DNA of 64,000 nucleotides. It comes from Vibrio tasmaniensis. Lineage in GTDB: Bacteria > Pseudomonadota > Gammaproteobacteria > Enterobacterales > Vibrionaceae. The stretch's first letter is position 1. The number at the start of each line of letters is the position of its first letter. Location: NCBI RefSeq assembly GCF_024347635.1, contig NZ_AP025510.1, positions 744,001-808,000 of the forward strand, read 5' to 3'. Positions 26,356 through 36,826 of this stretch are shown here, in pieces. Made by a program: the position numbers and the translations under genes. The notes beneath the pieces were generated by a model, which was not told the DNA's origin, ran no database searches, and saw only the letters and a program-made list of their open reading frames with translations.

Positions 26356-28386
26356 ATGAAACTTAAAGCATTATCAGTAGCCGTTACGGTTGCCTTAACC
26401 TCATTTACAGCATTTGCTGCCGACGAACCAGAAACCGTAGTCGTTATCGGTTCTGCGCTTGACCAATTGATTCAGACTGAAATCAACTCTGACACACTGG
26501 AAAAGAAGCAAGCATCAGACATCAAAGATGTTTTGAATACTATGCCTAGCGTTACGGTTGACGGGAACGCACGTTACTCTCGCAAAGTATTTGTACGTGG
26601 TATGGAAGACAAATTTGCCGTAGTGACTATTGATGGTGCGCGACAAGAAGGTCAGCTTTTCCACCACTCTGGTGACCAAGCGATTGATCCTGCAATGCTA
26701 AAAAGAGCTGAAATTGAATTAGGTGGTAACTCTGCACTGTCAGGTTCTGGTGCTATCAATGGTTCATTTAGCTACGAAACGAAAGACCCAAGCGATCTTC
26801 TTAAGCCGGGTGAAAGCGTTGGTGCTCGAGTAAAAACAAGCTATCAAACAGCTTATGAGCGTTTTGCAACCAACGTTGCTGTGTATGCAAAAGTGAACGA
26901 CAAGCTACAGTTCATGGGTATTGCGAACTATTCAGAAGATGGCGATCTGCACATTCCTGATCAAGAAGCGGTAACCTCTAAGCAGGGTGAGCTTAAGTCG
27001 GGTTTGGCTAAAGTTGTTTTCATTCCTAATGATGCCAATGAATTTAAACTGACTTTCAACCGATACAGTGATGGTGGTACGCGTCAGCTTTCTGGTGAAA
27101 AGGCGGGTGCTCTGTATGCTGACGATAAACACGACTATCATTCGCTTAATCGCGATACAGTGACGCTACAGCACGAATACGATACGGGTAGTGATCTGGT
27201 TCATCTGAAAAGTAATGTTTACTACAACCGTCAATACATGGATCGTGATGCTCTTGAAGGTACCGCTTGGGGCAAAACACTGGCAGGTGATTGGTTCAAA
27301 GATGGAAAAATGTCTTACCCTAAGCGTGAATACAATGTAACCACCATTGGTGGCGACATTCGTAACGTTTCTTGGGTTGGTGAGCATGAGCTTACTTATG
27401 GTCTTGAGGGCTACAAGGCAAAGCAATGGATTGATGCTGGTCAAGGTGTATATCTAAGCGGTACTAAGAAAGGTCAAACCGAGAACTACAGCATGGATGG
27501 TGGTACGGTGACGGCTTATGGTCTGTATCTGCAAGATATGTACGAGTTCAGCGACTTCCGTTTAACCACGGGTCTGCGTTACGACGTTCACAAACTGGGT
27601 GGTGTGTACAAAGGTAAATTTGATCAACTATCTCCAAAGTTCAAAGGTGAATACCAAACAACGGAAAACCTAAAACTTCGTGTGGGTTACGGTCGTCTAT
27701 TTAAAGGCGCGTCATTGCCAGAAACGCTAACGATGAAGGCACCAAGTAAAGTTAAGCAGTCTGATACTAAGGCGATGACGGGTAACAACTACGAAGCGGG
27801 CTTTGATTACGAGCTAACACGTTTACTTGCAGCGGATTACGCTATCCTAGGTTTCACGGCTTACACCTATGATCTTGATAACCAAATGCACCCAACTAAG
27901 AACAATACAACATTATCTAATAAGTATGATGTTGAAGTTTGGGGTGTAGAGACTGTATTGAGCTATCAGTTAGACGCGTTAAGTGTTTACGCTAACCACT
28001 CTTACTCAGATGGCGAGCGAAAGAGCCTGAAAAACGGCAAGACAAGCCACATGAATAAAACCGGTATTCATAACTTTAAGGCCGGTTTTAACTACAGCCT
28101 AAACAGCGAGTTTGTGTTTGGTTGGGATTCACGCTTTGTTCCGGGGAACGATTACGAGAACGAAAAAGGCAAAGAGATCAAACGCTCTGGTTTCGCAACG
28201 CACAACATTTGGGCGGCTTACACTCCTACTTTTGCTAAAGACCTAGAGATGAACCTGGGTATCGATAACCTGCTTGATAAGAAGTACGCAGAGCATACTG
28301 GTTTTGGTATCTCTTGGGGTTCAGAAAAGTACACCAGCTATGAAGCGGGTCGTAACTTTAAAGCTTCTATCGCTTATAGCTTCTAA
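26356..28386 (+). CDS. TonB-dependent outer-membrane receptor, probably iron-regulated
   Basis: 676-residue outer-membrane transporter. A signal peptide ends FTAFAA/DE near residue 22, followed by a TonB box-like ETVVVIG, a plug domain (KDVLNTMPSVTVDGNARYSR, VRGMEDKFAVVTIDGAR) and a beta-barrel ending in phenylalanine (ASIAYSF). It resembles the haemoglobin/heme-type receptors, but the FRAP-box position reads FKGASLPE and the usual NPNL motif and intervening histidine are not evident, so a heme substrate is unproven. A Fur-type box upstream supports a role in iron uptake. The gene stands alone, without tonB or ABC transporter partners. Confidence 0.8.
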   Translation: MKLKALSVAVTVALTSFTAFAADEPETVVVIGSALDQLIQTEINSDTLEKKQASDIKDVLNTMPSVTVDGNARYSRKVFVRGMEDKFAVVTIDGARQEGQLFHHSGDQAIDPAMLKRAEIELGGNSALSGSGAINGSFSYETKDPSDLLKPGESVGARVKTSYQTAYERFATNVAVYAKVNDKLQFMGIANYSEDGDLHIPDQEAVTSKQGELKSGLAKVVFIPNDANEFKLTFNRYSDGGTRQLSGEKAGALYADDKHDYHSLNRDTVTLQHEYDTGSDLVHLKSNVYYNRQYMDRDALEGTAWGKTLAGDWFKDGKMSYPKREYNVTTIGGDIRNVSWVGEHELTYGLEGYKAKQWIDAGQGVYLSGTKKGQTENYSMDGGTVTAYGLYLQDMYEFSDFRLTTGLRYDVHKLGGVYKGKFDQLSPKFKGEYQTTENLKLRVGYGRLFKGASLPETLTMKAPSKVKQSDTKAMTGNNYEAGFDYELTRLLAADYAILGFTAYTYDLDNQMHPTKNNTTLSNKYDVEVWGVETVLSYQLDALSVYANHSYSDGERKSLKNGKTSHMNKTGIHNFKAGFNYSLNSEFVFGWDSRFVPGNDYENEKGKEIKRSGFATHNIWAAYTPTFAKDLEMNLGIDNLLDKKYAEHTGFGISWGSEKYTSYEAGRNFKASIAYSF

Positions 28387-28442
28387 TCTTCTCTTAGCTG
28401 AAAGTTACTCTAGAAATAGAGACTTATTAGTCTTGAGTTAGA

Positions 28443-28477
28443 AAAAAGGCGCTGAACATACAGTTCAGCGCCTTTTT
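28443..28477. terminator. Bidirectional terminator between the TonB receptor and lipA
   Basis: A stem pairing AAAAGGCGCTGAAC with GTTCAGCGCCTTTT around a five-base loop, with A and T flanks on either side; it serves both convergent genes. Confidence 0.9.
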
Positions 28478-28497
28478 AATTTTGATAAGCAACGTGA

Positions 28498-29463
28498 TTA
28501 CTTAATTTCCATACCTTGAGCTTGTAGGTCTGCATGGTAAGAAGAACGTACAAATGGACCACAAGCTGCGTGAGTGAAGCCTAGCTCTAGAGCAATCTCT
28601 TTCAGCTCATCAAACTCAGAAGGTGGCACGTAACGTTCAACTGGCAAGTGGTGACGGCTTGGTGCTAGGTATTGGCCTAGTGTCAGCATCGTTACACCAT
28701 GTTCACGCAGATCTTTCAATACTTGAACGATCTCTTCTTTTGTTTCACCAAGGCCCATCATCACACCGGATTTGGTTGGGATGCTTGGGTGCTGCTCTTT
28801 GAATTTTCTTAACAGATCAAGAGACCACTTGTAGTTCGCACCTGGACGCGCTTTACGGTATAGACGCGGAGCTGTCTCTAGGTTGTGGTTGAAAACATCT
28901 GGCGGGTTGTCTTTCATTAGTTCAAGCGCAACGTCCATACGACCACGGAAGTCCGGAACCAGTGTTTCGATACGAATGTTTGGGTTTTGCTCGCGAATTT
29001 CACGGTTACAATCAGCAAAGTGTTGAGCACCGCCATCACGTAAGTCATCACGGTCTACTGAAGTGATTACAACGTACTTCAGTTTCATGTCTTTAATCGT
29101 CTTAGCCAGTTTCTTCGGCTCTTCGGCTTCTGGAGCATTCGGTCTACCATGGGCAACATCACAGAACGGGCAGCGACGAGTACAGATAGCGCCAAGAATC
29201 ATAAACGTTGCCGTGCCGTGGTTAAAACACTCAGCTAGGTTAGGGCAAGACGCTTCTTCACAAACTGAGTGCAGGTTGTTTTTGCGCATTGCAGATTTGA
29301 TTTCTTGAATACGATGGCTGTCTGAAGGAAGTTTAATCTTCATCCATGCAGGCTTACGTAAAACTTCTTTCTGTTCAGCAGGCATATTCTTTACGGGAAT
29401 TAATGCCATTTTGTCAGCGTCACGATATTTAACGCCTTTTTCCATTTGGATTGGTTTGCTCAT
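28498..29463 (-). CDS. lipA: Lipoyl synthase
   Basis: Radical-SAM enzyme that inserts two sulfurs into protein-bound octanoyl groups. At 321 residues it is full length. The auxiliary cluster cysteines are in [12 protein letters not shown] near residue 68, and the radical-SAM CxxxCxxC is CTRRCPFC near residue 94. The C-terminal serine ligand is in RSSYHAD. It follows lipB by four bases, so octanoyl transfer and sulfur insertion are made together. Confidence 0.97.
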   Translation of the reverse strand: MSKPIQMEKGVKYRDADKMALIPVKNMPAEQKEVLRKPAWMKIKLPSDSHRIQEIKSAMRKNNLHSVCEEASCPNLAECFNHGTATFMILGAICTRRCPFCDVAHGRPNAPEAEEPKKLAKTIKDMKLKYVVITSVDRDDLRDGGAQHFADCNREIREQNPNIRIETLVPDFRGRMDVALELMKDNPPDVFNHNLETAPRLYRKARPGANYKWSLDLLRKFKEQHPSIPTKSGVMMGLGETKEEIVQVLKDLREHGVTMLTLGQYLAPSRHHLPVERYVPPSEFDELKEIALELGFTHAACGPFVRSSYHADLQAQGMEIK

Positions 29464-29467
29464 GATT

Positions 29468-30127
29468 TTATGCTTCTGCTGTAATGTTACTGGTGGCTTG
29501 AATGTCTACTTGGTCATAGCCGAGTAGTTCTACGAGCTCTTGTATTAACTGTTGCTCAACGTTTTCTAGTTCACTTGGACCGCCGAGTTGGCTTACTTGC
29601 GCCATTTCCATCCCTTGGTAACCACATGGGTTAATACGTTGGAATGGAGACAAGTCCATATCGACGTTGAGTGCTAGCCCGTGGAACGAGCAGCCGCGTC
29701 GAATTCGTAATCCGAGTGAACAGATTTTCTTGCCATCGACATAAACACCAGGAGCGTCAGGTCGGGCAGTTGAATCTATATTGTAAGCTTTCAGAGTATT
29801 GATTACGAGGTTCTCAATATGAGTAACTAAATCACGCACTCCGAATTTCTTGCGGCGGATGTTAATCAGGAAGTAAGCGACTAACTGACCTGGCCCGTGG
29901 TACGTCACTTGGCCACCGCGATCGCTTTGTATCACAGGGATATCACCAGCATTTAATACATGCTCAGCTTTACCTGCTTGTCCTTGAGTGAAGACAGGGT
30001 TGTGTTCAACCAACCAAACTTGGTCTATGTCTTCTTCTGTGCGTTCGTCTGTGAACTTATGCATGGCTTTCCATACAGGTTCGTAATCCTGACGGCCTAA
30101 TTTTTTTACGATTAGCTTATTTTGCAA
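29468..30127 (-). CDS. lipB: Octanoyltransferase LipB
   Basis: Transfers octanoate from acyl-carrier protein to lipoyl domains, forming a thioester on its catalytic cysteine. The 219-residue protein has [14 protein letters not shown] near residue 70, the lysine in [12 protein letters not shown], and the catalytic cysteine in [16 protein letters not shown] on this strand at 30168-30163 is a plausible promoter for lipB-lipA in the 195-bp gap after ybeD. Confidence 0.96.
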   Translation of the reverse strand: MQNKLIVKKLGRQDYEPVWKAMHKFTDERTEEDIDQVWLVEHNPVFTQGQAGKAEHVLNAGDIPVIQSDRGGQVTYHGPGQLVAYFLINIRRKKFGVRDLVTHIENLVINTLKAYNIDSTARPDAPGVYVDGKKICSLGLRIRRGCSFHGLALNVDMDLSPFQRINPCGYQGMEMAQVSQLGGPSELENVEQQLIQELVELLGYDQVDIQATSNITAEA

Positions 30128-30277
30128 AGCGGCACTCCCTCAAGGATTAATAAAGTGAACGCATTATAAACGCGAAACAGGTTTCTAACTACAGACGGAC
30201 AGCAAGGTTTTTCAACTTTCTTTGTATTTATTGAAAATTAAGTTGAATGCTTTGGAAGGGGAGCGAGGGTTTCAAAC

Positions 30278-30306
30278 AAAAACAGCGGCAATAAGCCGCT
30301 GTTTTT
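30278..30306 (-). terminator. Terminator after ybeD-like gene
   Basis: AAAAACAGCGGC pairs with GCCGCTGTTTTT over a five-base loop, with a T run on the minus strand 17 bases beyond the stop. Confidence 0.85.
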
Positions 30307-30322
30307 CATGCGTAATCGAAAG

Positions 30323-30598
30323 TTACAGAACCATACGAACGATTTCGATTTCGCCCAGCTCTTTATATAGCGTTTCTACTTGCTCAATTGAAGTCGCAGT
30401 AATATTGATAGAAACAGAGTGGTAGTTACCTTTCGCACTCGGTTTTAGAGTTGGGCTGTAGTCACCAGGAGCATGACGCTGGATCACTTCTAGCACTAGT
30501 TCAGTAAGTTCTGGCTTAGCGTAGCCCATAACTTTGTAAGTGAATGAACAAGGGAACTCTAAGAGGTCTTTTAGTTTTGCATCAGAATTGATGTTCAT
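30323..30598 (-). CDS. ybeD: DUF493 family protein YbeD
   Basis: 91-residue ferredoxin-like-fold protein; a lipoate-related regulatory role has been proposed from its constant position next to lipB, but function is unknown. The core [14 protein letters not shown] and the C-terminal [14 protein letters not shown] are typical. The ATG at 30598 is used because a GGAG site precedes it; an in-frame reading from 30733 would add 45 unrelated residues and run into the dacA terminator. Confidence 0.9.
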   Translation of the reverse strand: MNINSDAKLKDLLEFPCSFTYKVMGYAKPELTELVLEVIQRHAPGDYSPTLKPSAKGNYHSVSINITATSIEQVETLYKELGEIEIVRMVL

Positions 30599-30721
30599 GA
30601 TTAGCTCCAAAAGGCTAGACTCTCGCAAATTGGCGAAATGTCGATAAAAAGCGTGTTCGGTCAACAGACACGAGTAATAAGGCGGAATATTACGTGTAAA
30701 TATCACCGAACTCAAGATCAA

Positions 30722-30747
30722 CAAAAGCCGCACATGGCGGCTTTTGT
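30722..30747 (-). terminator. Probable terminator after dacA
   Basis: CAAAAGCCGC (30722-30731) pairs with GCGGCTTTTG (30737-30746). T residues follow on both strands. It lies about 90 bases beyond the dacA stop. Confidence 0.65.
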
Positions 30748-30833
30748 TTCGCTAATGAGCAAATCATGAACCTACTCATTAGGTTAGCTATACAGCAAGC
30801 TTAGATTTTGCGTAGAACAAACTGTTGACTGGT

Positions 30834-32015
30834 TTAGAACAAACCTTTGAACAGCAGTACTAGGTAGTCCCACAGGCGGCTAAATAGGCTGCCTTGGTCT
30901 ACATCTTCAAGTGCAAGTAGTGGGTATTCAGCAACGTCTTCACCATCAACTTGGTAGAATAGTTTACCCACAACGTCGCCTTTGCTGATTGGTGCTTCTA
31001 GCTCTTTCTCAAGAACGAAGCTTGCCTTCAGGTTCTTAGCTTGGCCACGAGGCAGAGTAACGAACGTATCTTCGTCGACACCTAGTGCAACCGTGTCCTT
31101 GCTACCCATCCAGATCTTCTCTTCTACAAAGGTTTCACCAGCGGTGTGTGGTGCCACTGTTTCGAAGAAGCGGAAACCGTAGCTAAGCAGTTTTTTGCTT
31201 TCTGTTTTACGAGCGTTCGCATTCTTGGTGCCCATAACAACCGCAACTAGGCGCATTTTACCTTCGGTTGCTGAGCTTACTAGGCTGTAACCTGCATTGC
31301 TTGTGTGGCCCGTTTTAATGCCATCAACGTTCATGCTCTTATCCCATAACAGACCGTTGCGGTTGTACTGGGTGATGCCGTTGTAAGTGAATTTCTTTTG
31401 GGAGTAGATACGGTACTCATCAGGAACGTCGCGAATCAGCGCCTGACCTAGTAGCGCCATATCGTAAGGCGTTGAGTACAGGTTAGGATTGTCTAGACCG
31501 TGCACGTTAGCAAAGTGCGTGTCTTTCATTCCGATAGAGCTTGCCCATGCGTTCATTAGGTCAACGAATGCATCTTCAGACCCGGCAATATGTTCTGCCA
31601 TAGCAACACAAGCATCGTTACCTGATTGAATAATGATACCGCGGTTCAGCTCTTCAACCTTTACGGTTGTGCCAACTTCAATGAACATCTTTGATGAATC
31701 AGGGAAGTTTTTAGCCCAAGCATTTTCACTGATAACAACATCGTCGTTTAGGTTGATGTTGCCACGATCTAGCTCTTGGCCGATCACGTAGCTTGTCATC
31801 ATCTTAGTTAAACTTGCTGGAGAAAGTTGAGTGTTCATCTCTTTCTCTGCGAGTACTTTGCCTGAATGGTAATCCATCAGAACAAAACCCTTAGCGGCGA
31901 TTTGAGGAGCATCAGGAACAATAATAGGAGCGGCGAATGACGATGTGGCTATCGTTGCAGAAAGTGCAACTGAAGTAGCAAAAATCGATTTAACAAGTTT
32001 ATTAGATTTAATCAT
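30834..32015 (-). CDS. dacA: D-alanyl-D-alanine carboxypeptidase DacA (PBP5/6 type)
   Basis: Periplasmic low-molecular-mass penicillin-binding protein that trims the terminal D-alanine of peptidoglycan stem peptides. The 393-residue protein has a signal peptide ending near SSFA/APIIVP, the serine active-site motif SLTKM near residue 67, SGN in QSGNDAC, and KTG in GIKTGHTSNAGYS. A C-terminal beta-rich domain ends in an amphipathic membrane anchor (LFSRLWDYLVLLFKGLF). It is downstream of rlpA, mrdA and rodA. Confidence 0.96.
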   Translation of the reverse strand: MIKSNKLVKSIFATSVALSATIATSSFAAPIIVPDAPQIAAKGFVLMDYHSGKVLAEKEMNTQLSPASLTKMMTSYVIGQELDRGNINLNDDVVISENAWAKNFPDSSKMFIEVGTTVKVEELNRGIIIQSGNDACVAMAEHIAGSEDAFVDLMNAWASSIGMKDTHFANVHGLDNPNLYSTPYDMALLGQALIRDVPDEYRIYSQKKFTYNGITQYNRNGLLWDKSMNVDGIKTGHTSNAGYSLVSSATEGKMRLVAVVMGTKNANARKTESKKLLSYGFRFFETVAPHTAGETFVEEKIWMGSKDTVALGVDEDTFVTLPRGQAKNLKASFVLEKELEAPISKGDVVGKLFYQVDGEDVAEYPLLALEDVDQGSLFSRLWDYLVLLFKGLF

Positions 32016-32108
32016 TTTGAATGCAATTATTAGGTGAACTATTCATATATTAACAGAATCACTCTGTCACACCAGAGCGCTGATTACCAGAAGTAACTGT
32101 TAGATAAA

Positions 32109-32948
32109 TTAGCGAGTTAGCGTGTGTTTTTTTATATAAGCTGACGGGTAGCCCATTAGCTTAACTTGTTCTAATTTTTCTTGAGTCAGAGCATAGTCAT
32201 GAAATGGCCCAAGCATCAGGCGGTAGTTCTCATCATTTGGCTGCAAGAACGTTGCTACAGCTAACTTTTCGCCTAGATCTTTGGCTAACTTCTCGGTTCT
32301 ATCTTCATGTGGAGAAGTGGCTACTTGAATAATAAATTGAGGTAAAGCCGCCTTTTTATTCGCGTCGGTTGGCATAGCCACAGTGATGACTTCTATCTCA
32401 ACATTTGCTGTACCTGTTCTCAATACATCGAGTTTGTAAGCCGCCGCATAACTAAGGTCAATGATTCGCCCTTCATGAAATGGACCTCGATCATTGATGC
32501 GCACAATCGTCGTTTTGTCATTATCGGTATTCGTCACTTTTACATAGCTCGGAATCGGCAATGTTTTGTGTGCCGCAGACATCGAATACATGTCGTAGAT
32601 CTCGCCATTCGACGTTAAATGACCATGAAATTTTTTCCCGTACCAAGAGGCTTTGCCTTTCTCAGTAAACCCTTCTGTCTTCTTTACGATCTTGTAGTCT
32701 TCGCCACGCAAAGTGTAATCCGTGTTACCACCTAAACTATAAGGTTCATACTGAGGATGGGCATCCTCTAAATGTTCCACTGAGATCGGCGTGTCTGGCG
32801 CAATATCTGAATCTATATCGTAGCGGCCTGTTGGTTCCGTCGAAGAACAACCGTTAATAACTACGGCTAGGCTCACTATAGACAATAGTTTTTTTATTGG
32901 CAGCTCATTAACCAAAGATGTTTTTATAGGAATTACGTTAACAGACAT
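32109..32948 (-). CDS. rlpA: Septal ring lytic transglycosylase RlpA
   Basis: Outer-membrane lipoprotein of 279 residues that cleaves denuded peptidoglycan. A lipobox (VINGC) gives a lipidated cysteine near residue 34. The double-psi beta-barrel domain has KASWYGKKFHG near residue 99 and INDRGPFHEGRIIDLS near residue 150, and a C-terminal SPOR domain begins near residue 203. The ATG at 32948 is used; the TTG one codon earlier touches the rodA stop. The stretch before the lipobox is longer than usual, so a later start cannot be excluded. Confidence 0.92.
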   Translation of the reverse strand: MSVNVIPIKTSLVNELPIKKLLSIVSLAVVINGCSSTEPTGRYDIDSDIAPDTPISVEHLEDAHPQYEPYSLGGNTDYTLRGEDYKIVKKTEGFTEKGKASWYGKKFHGHLTSNGEIYDMYSMSAAHKTLPIPSYVKVTNTDNDKTTIVRINDRGPFHEGRIIDLSYAAAYKLDVLRTGTANVEIEVITVAMPTDANKKAALPQFIIQVATSPHEDRTEKLAKDLGEKLAVATFLQPNDENYRLMLGPFHDYALTQEKLEQVKLMGYPSAYIKKHTLTR

Positions 32949-32951
32949 CAA

Positions 32952-34073
32952 TTAGGTCGCCTTTGAGAATGCTTTTCTGTGTGTATGGATTGACATTAAA
33001 ATACCGAAACCGGCCATAAGGGTAACCATAGAGGTACCGCCATAACTGACTAGAGGTAGAGGGACACCAACCACAGGTAGAATGCCGCTAACCATACCTA
33101 TGTTTACGAAAATATAGACGAAGAAACTCAGTACAATACTGCCGCCCATCATTCGACCAAATGCTGTTTGAGCTTGGCTTGCAAGCACTAAGCCACGGCC
33201 AATAATGAACAGGTAGATAGCAAGCAAAAACAAAATCCCAATCATGCCCCACTCTTCGGCGATGACCGCAAAAATAAAGTCAGTATGGCGCTCTGGAATG
33301 AACTCTAGTTGAGATTGGGTACCTTGCAGCCAACCTTTTCCTGATATACCACCAGAGCCGATTGCAATCTTACTTTGGATGATGTGATAGCCTGCACCTA
33401 ATGGATCTGACTCAGGATCAAAAAGGGTTCTTACTCGTACTTTTTGATATTCACGCATCAAGAAGAACCATAAGATTGGAATAAACCCACCGAGTGCAAT
33501 CACGGCACTGGCAATGATCTTCCAACTTATACCTGCCAGAAATATCACGAAGATACCAGAGGCTGCAATCAGAATAGATGTTCCTAAATCTGGCTGTTTA
33601 GCGATAAGGATTGTAGGTACAAACACCATCACTAATGAAATAGCCAAGGTTTGGAACGTCGGTGGTAGTGAGCGTTTACCAATAAACCTTGCTAACATCA
33701 AAGGAACTGCAAGCTTCAATAGTTCAGAGGGTTGAAATCGAATAAATCCGAAGTTGAGCCAACGCTGTGCACCTTTAGATGCTTCACCAAAGAACAATAC
33801 GCCTAACAGTAAGATAACACCGCCCGCAAACAGTAGCGGGGCTAATGTCTCGTAAGTTCGGGGTGAGATTTGCGCTAAGAAGATCATCACACCTAAAGAC
33901 AACACCATACGCATTGCTTGGCGATCCATCATCGCAAGACTTTGTCCGCTGGCGCTGTACATGATCAATAGGGCAAAGCCCATCAAAACCAGAATGCCAA
34001 GCAATAGCGGCAAGTCGATATGCAGTCGCTCAAATAGGGCTCTATTTCGTCCAGTTGAAGGATCAAGTTTCAT
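32952..34073 (-). CDS. rodA: Peptidoglycan glycosyltransferase RodA (SEDS family)
   Basis: Multi-pass inner-membrane polymerase of the rod-shape elongasome, working with PBP2. The 373-residue protein has about ten membrane segments. SEDS landmarks include the loop [11 protein letters not shown] near residue 155, with the catalytic aspartate, and the C-terminal [17 protein letters not shown]. It shares one base with the mrdA stop, indicating translational coupling. Confidence 0.96.
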   Translation of the reverse strand: MKLDPSTGRNRALFERLHIDLPLLLGILVLMGFALLIMYSASGQSLAMMDRQAMRMVLSLGVMIFLAQISPRTYETLAPLLFAGGVILLLGVLFFGEASKGAQRWLNFGFIRFQPSELLKLAVPLMLARFIGKRSLPPTFQTLAISLVMVFVPTILIAKQPDLGTSILIAASGIFVIFLAGISWKIIASAVIALGGFIPILWFFLMREYQKVRVRTLFDPESDPLGAGYHIIQSKIAIGSGGISGKGWLQGTQSQLEFIPERHTDFIFAVIAEEWGMIGILFLLAIYLFIIGRGLVLASQAQTAFGRMMGGSIVLSFFVYIFVNIGMVSGILPVVGVPLPLVSYGGTSMVTLMAGFGILMSIHTHRKAFSKAT

Positions 34074-35965
34074 TATTTTATTGGCTCACTTTCATAATCT
34101 TCTGCAAGAATAATATGGTCTAAAATTCTTCTTACAACTGGGCCACCATTTGATGAACCACCGCCGGCATTCTCCAAAACGATAGTTACGACCGCTTCAG
34201 GATCTTCAAAAGGCGCATAACCCGTAAAGAGGGCGTGATCGCGTAAATGCTCTGCGATCTCATCTGCGTTGTACTCTTCATCTTCTTTTAGACCGAATAC
34301 TTGTGCAGTACCTGATTTGCCAGCCGTTTGATAAGACATTTTTTGGAATGAGCGTCTTGCTGTGCCTTTCTTTCCGTGGTTGACCCGTCTCATACCTTCT
34401 TGTGCGATATCCCAGTATTTCTGCTTAACGCCAGTAACCGGAGGATACGTTTCGATTTCAGAGAGCGTTTGTGCGTCGAACGGTTGGCTATTCTCAATTG
34501 TAGCTCGAAGTAAATGGGGGGCTGTTACTTCCCCTTCATTGACCAATACAGAGGTCGCTTTTGCAATCTGCATTGGTGTTGCTGTCCAGTAGCCTTGGCC
34601 AATGCCGACAGGAATGGTGTCACCTTGATACCAAGGTACACGGTGCCTTGCCATTTTCCATTCACGCGTGGGCATATTTGCTTTGCTTTCTTCGTAAATA
34701 TCGATACCAGTGTAATCACCGAAACCGAATAGCATCATCCATTGAGATAAGCGGTCGATGCCTAAATCAAATGAAATTTGGTAGAAGAAGGTATCAACCG
34801 ATTCTTCAATGGCTTTCTCTATGTCAACGACGCCGTGTCCCCAGCGTAACCAGTCACGAAACGGTTTTGTTTTCGAGTTGGGTATCTTCCAATAACCTGG
34901 GTCGTTACGCGTGGTGTTCGGTGTAATCACGCCTTCTTGCAGCGCTGCAACGGCAATAAACGGTTTGATCGTAGAAGCTGGTGGATAAATCCCAAGCGTT
35001 GCACGGTTAACCAAAGGTCGGTCTTTGTCTTGTAGCAGGGCATTATAACCTTTCGAGGAAATACCATGTACGAATGCATTTGGGTCGTAACTTGGGCTCG
35101 ATACCATGGCTAACACGCCATTGTCTTTCGGATCCAGAACTACGGCTGAGCCTCGACGTCCATCAAGCAGTTTGTGAACGTATAGCTGAAGTTTGATATC
35201 TAGATTAAGCACGATATCTTTGCCTGGAGCCGAAGGCACAAATTTAAGAGTGCGGATCACTCGTCCACGGCTGTTAACTTCGACTTCTTGATAACCAGCG
35301 GTGCCGTGTAACATGTCTTCGTAATAGCGCTCAATACCGAGTTTTCCTATATCGCGGGTGGCTTGGTAATTGGCGTCTTTCTCTTCGCGTACCAAGCGCT
35401 GCATATCACGGTCGTTGATACGAGATACGTAGCCAATAACGTGAGTCAGCACATCACCATAAGGGTAAAATCGCTTTAGCGTCCCTGTCACTTCAACACC
35501 CGGAAATTTGTGCTGATTAACAGAAAAAACCGCAACTTGTTCTTCGGTGAGCTGATTCAGAATCGGCACTGATTTGAAGCGACGTGAATTCCGGCGATCA
35601 TGATTAAAACGTTCTATACGTTCCGGTGGTATTTCAATTAACGCTTGTAAACGAACAAGCGTATCTTCCATATCGTTGACTTTTTCTGGGATGATCTCTA
35701 GGTTGAAAACGGGGCGGTTTTCAGCAAGAAGTACTCCGTTGCGGTCATAAATCAAACCACGGTTCGGTGCGATTGGAACGACCTTTATACGGTTGTCGTT
35801 GGAGCGGGTTTTATAGTCCTGATATTGATTTACCTGAATGTTGTAAAGGTTTACAACCAGTAAGCCCATCATCACTATAATCCCTGCAAACGCAACAAAA
35901 GCACGACTAGTAAATAGTCGTGCTTCTGCTTTGTAATCACGAATTTGGCTACGTTTACGTAACAT
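34073..35965 (-). CDS. mrdA: Penicillin-binding protein 2 (peptidoglycan transpeptidase)
   Basis: Class B PBP of 630 residues that crosslinks side-wall peptidoglycan with RodA. One N-terminal membrane anchor (about residues 25-43) is followed by the pedestal domain, then the transpeptidase: SxxK in [10 protein letters not shown] near residue 332, the SVD motif in [10 protein letters not shown], and KSGTAQV near residue 547. It lies six bases after rlmH. Confidence 0.97.
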   Translation of the reverse strand: MLRKRSQIRDYKAEARLFTSRAFVAFAGIIVMMGLLVVNLYNIQVNQYQDYKTRSNDNRIKVVPIAPNRGLIYDRNGVLLAENRPVFNLEIIPEKVNDMEDTLVRLQALIEIPPERIERFNHDRRNSRRFKSVPILNQLTEEQVAVFSVNQHKFPGVEVTGTLKRFYPYGDVLTHVIGYVSRINDRDMQRLVREEKDANYQATRDIGKLGIERYYEDMLHGTAGYQEVEVNSRGRVIRTLKFVPSAPGKDIVLNLDIKLQLYVHKLLDGRRGSAVVLDPKDNGVLAMVSSPSYDPNAFVHGISSKGYNALLQDKDRPLVNRATLGIYPPASTIKPFIAVAALQEGVITPNTTRNDPGYWKIPNSKTKPFRDWLRWGHGVVDIEKAIEESVDTFFYQISFDLGIDRLSQWMMLFGFGDYTGIDIYEESKANMPTREWKMARHRVPWYQGDTIPVGIGQGYWTATPMQIAKATSVLVNEGEVTAPHLLRATIENSQPFDAQTLSEIETYPPVTGVKQKYWDIAQEGMRRVNHGKKGTARRSFQKMSYQTAGKSGTAQVFGLKEDEEYNADEIAEHLRDHALFTGYAPFEDPEAVVTIVLENAGGGSSNGGPVVRRILDHIILAEDYESEPIK

Positions 35966-35971
35966 TAACGC

Positions 35972-36442
35972 TTATTCTCGATGATAAGGGTGGTTAGCAG
36001 TGACGCTCCAAGCTCGATACAAGCTTTCAGCCATGATAACGCGTACTAGTGGGTGAGGGAGAGTAAGTGCTGACAGAGACCAACTTTGGTCTGCTGCCGC
36101 TTTACATGCTGGTGCTAATCCTTCAGGCCCGCCAATAAGGATAGAAACGTCACGCCCATCCAGCTTCCAACTTTCCAATTGCTCTGCGAGTTGGGGCGTA
36201 TCCCATTTTTTCCCTGGGATATCGAGCGTAACAATGCGATTACCTTTTGGAACTGCAGCTAACATTGCTTCGCCTTCTTTTTGGAGAATACGTGCAATAT
36301 CGGCATTTTTACCACGTTTTCCAGCAGTGATTTCAATGAGTTCCAATGGCATATCATGAGGGAAGCGGCGTTTATATTCTTTAAACCCTTCTTCAACCCA
36401 CTTTGGCATTTTTGTACCAACTGCGATTAACTGGATCTTCAA
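35972..36442 (-). CDS. rlmH: 23S rRNA pseudouridine-1915 N3-methyltransferase RlmH
   Basis: SPOUT-class methyltransferase acting on pseudouridine 1915 of helix 69 in the assembled 70S ribosome. At 156 residues it has standard length, with the SAM-binding [12 protein letters not shown] near residue 102 and the C-terminal knot segment [17 protein letters not shown] ending NHPYHRE. It is four bases from rsfS. Confidence 0.96.
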   Translation of the reverse strand: MKIQLIAVGTKMPKWVEEGFKEYKRRFPHDMPLELIEITAGKRGKNADIARILQKEGEAMLAAVPKGNRIVTLDIPGKKWDTPQLAEQLESWKLDGRDVSILIGGPEGLAPACKAAADQSWSLSALTLPHPLVRVIMAESLYRAWSVTANHPYHRE

Positions 36443-36445
36443 AGC

Positions 36446-36763
36446 TTAGCCCCAAAGTTTTTCTAGTTGGTACAGTTCACGATGCTCTTCTTGCATAACG
36501 TGAAGCATGCTCGTGCCCATATCTAGAACAACCCATTCACCTTCTTGTTGGCCGTCCATGCCAAGGGGATTCATGCCTGCCTTACGCACTTCATCAGCAA
36601 CATGCTGTGCAATAGAGGCAACATGGCGCTTCGATGTACCAGTACAAACAATCATGTAGTCAGTAACACTTGATTTGCCTTCTACATCGATAGTCACAAT
36701 CGATTCTGCTTTCATGTCGTCGGCTTTGTCTGCAAGAAAATCTTTTAGTTCTTCACGTAACAC
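36446..36763 (-). CDS. rsfS: Ribosomal silencing factor RsfS
   Basis: Binds ribosomal protein uL14 and blocks subunit joining in slow growth. The 105-residue protein has the conserved VTDYMIVCTGTSKRHVASIA segment near residue 33 and WVVLDMGTSMLHVM near residue 77. In enterics nadD and cobC lie between holA and this gene; here only 63 bp separate them. Confidence 0.95.
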   Translation of the reverse strand: MLREELKDFLADKADDMKAESIVTIDVEGKSSVTDYMIVCTGTSKRHVASIAQHVADEVRKAGMNPLGMDGQQEGEWVVLDMGTSMLHVMQEEHRELYQLEKLWG

Positions 36764-36826
36764 GGGGTGTTCCTTTAATCTGAGTTTAGCTTTTTAGGGT
36801 CTGTGACCCTAGAATATACCACGCTT

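Noticed and set aside
30222..30425. 67-codon plus-strand ORF near ybeD
   Set aside because: It runs through the ybeD terminator and antisense to its coding region, with no ribosome site.
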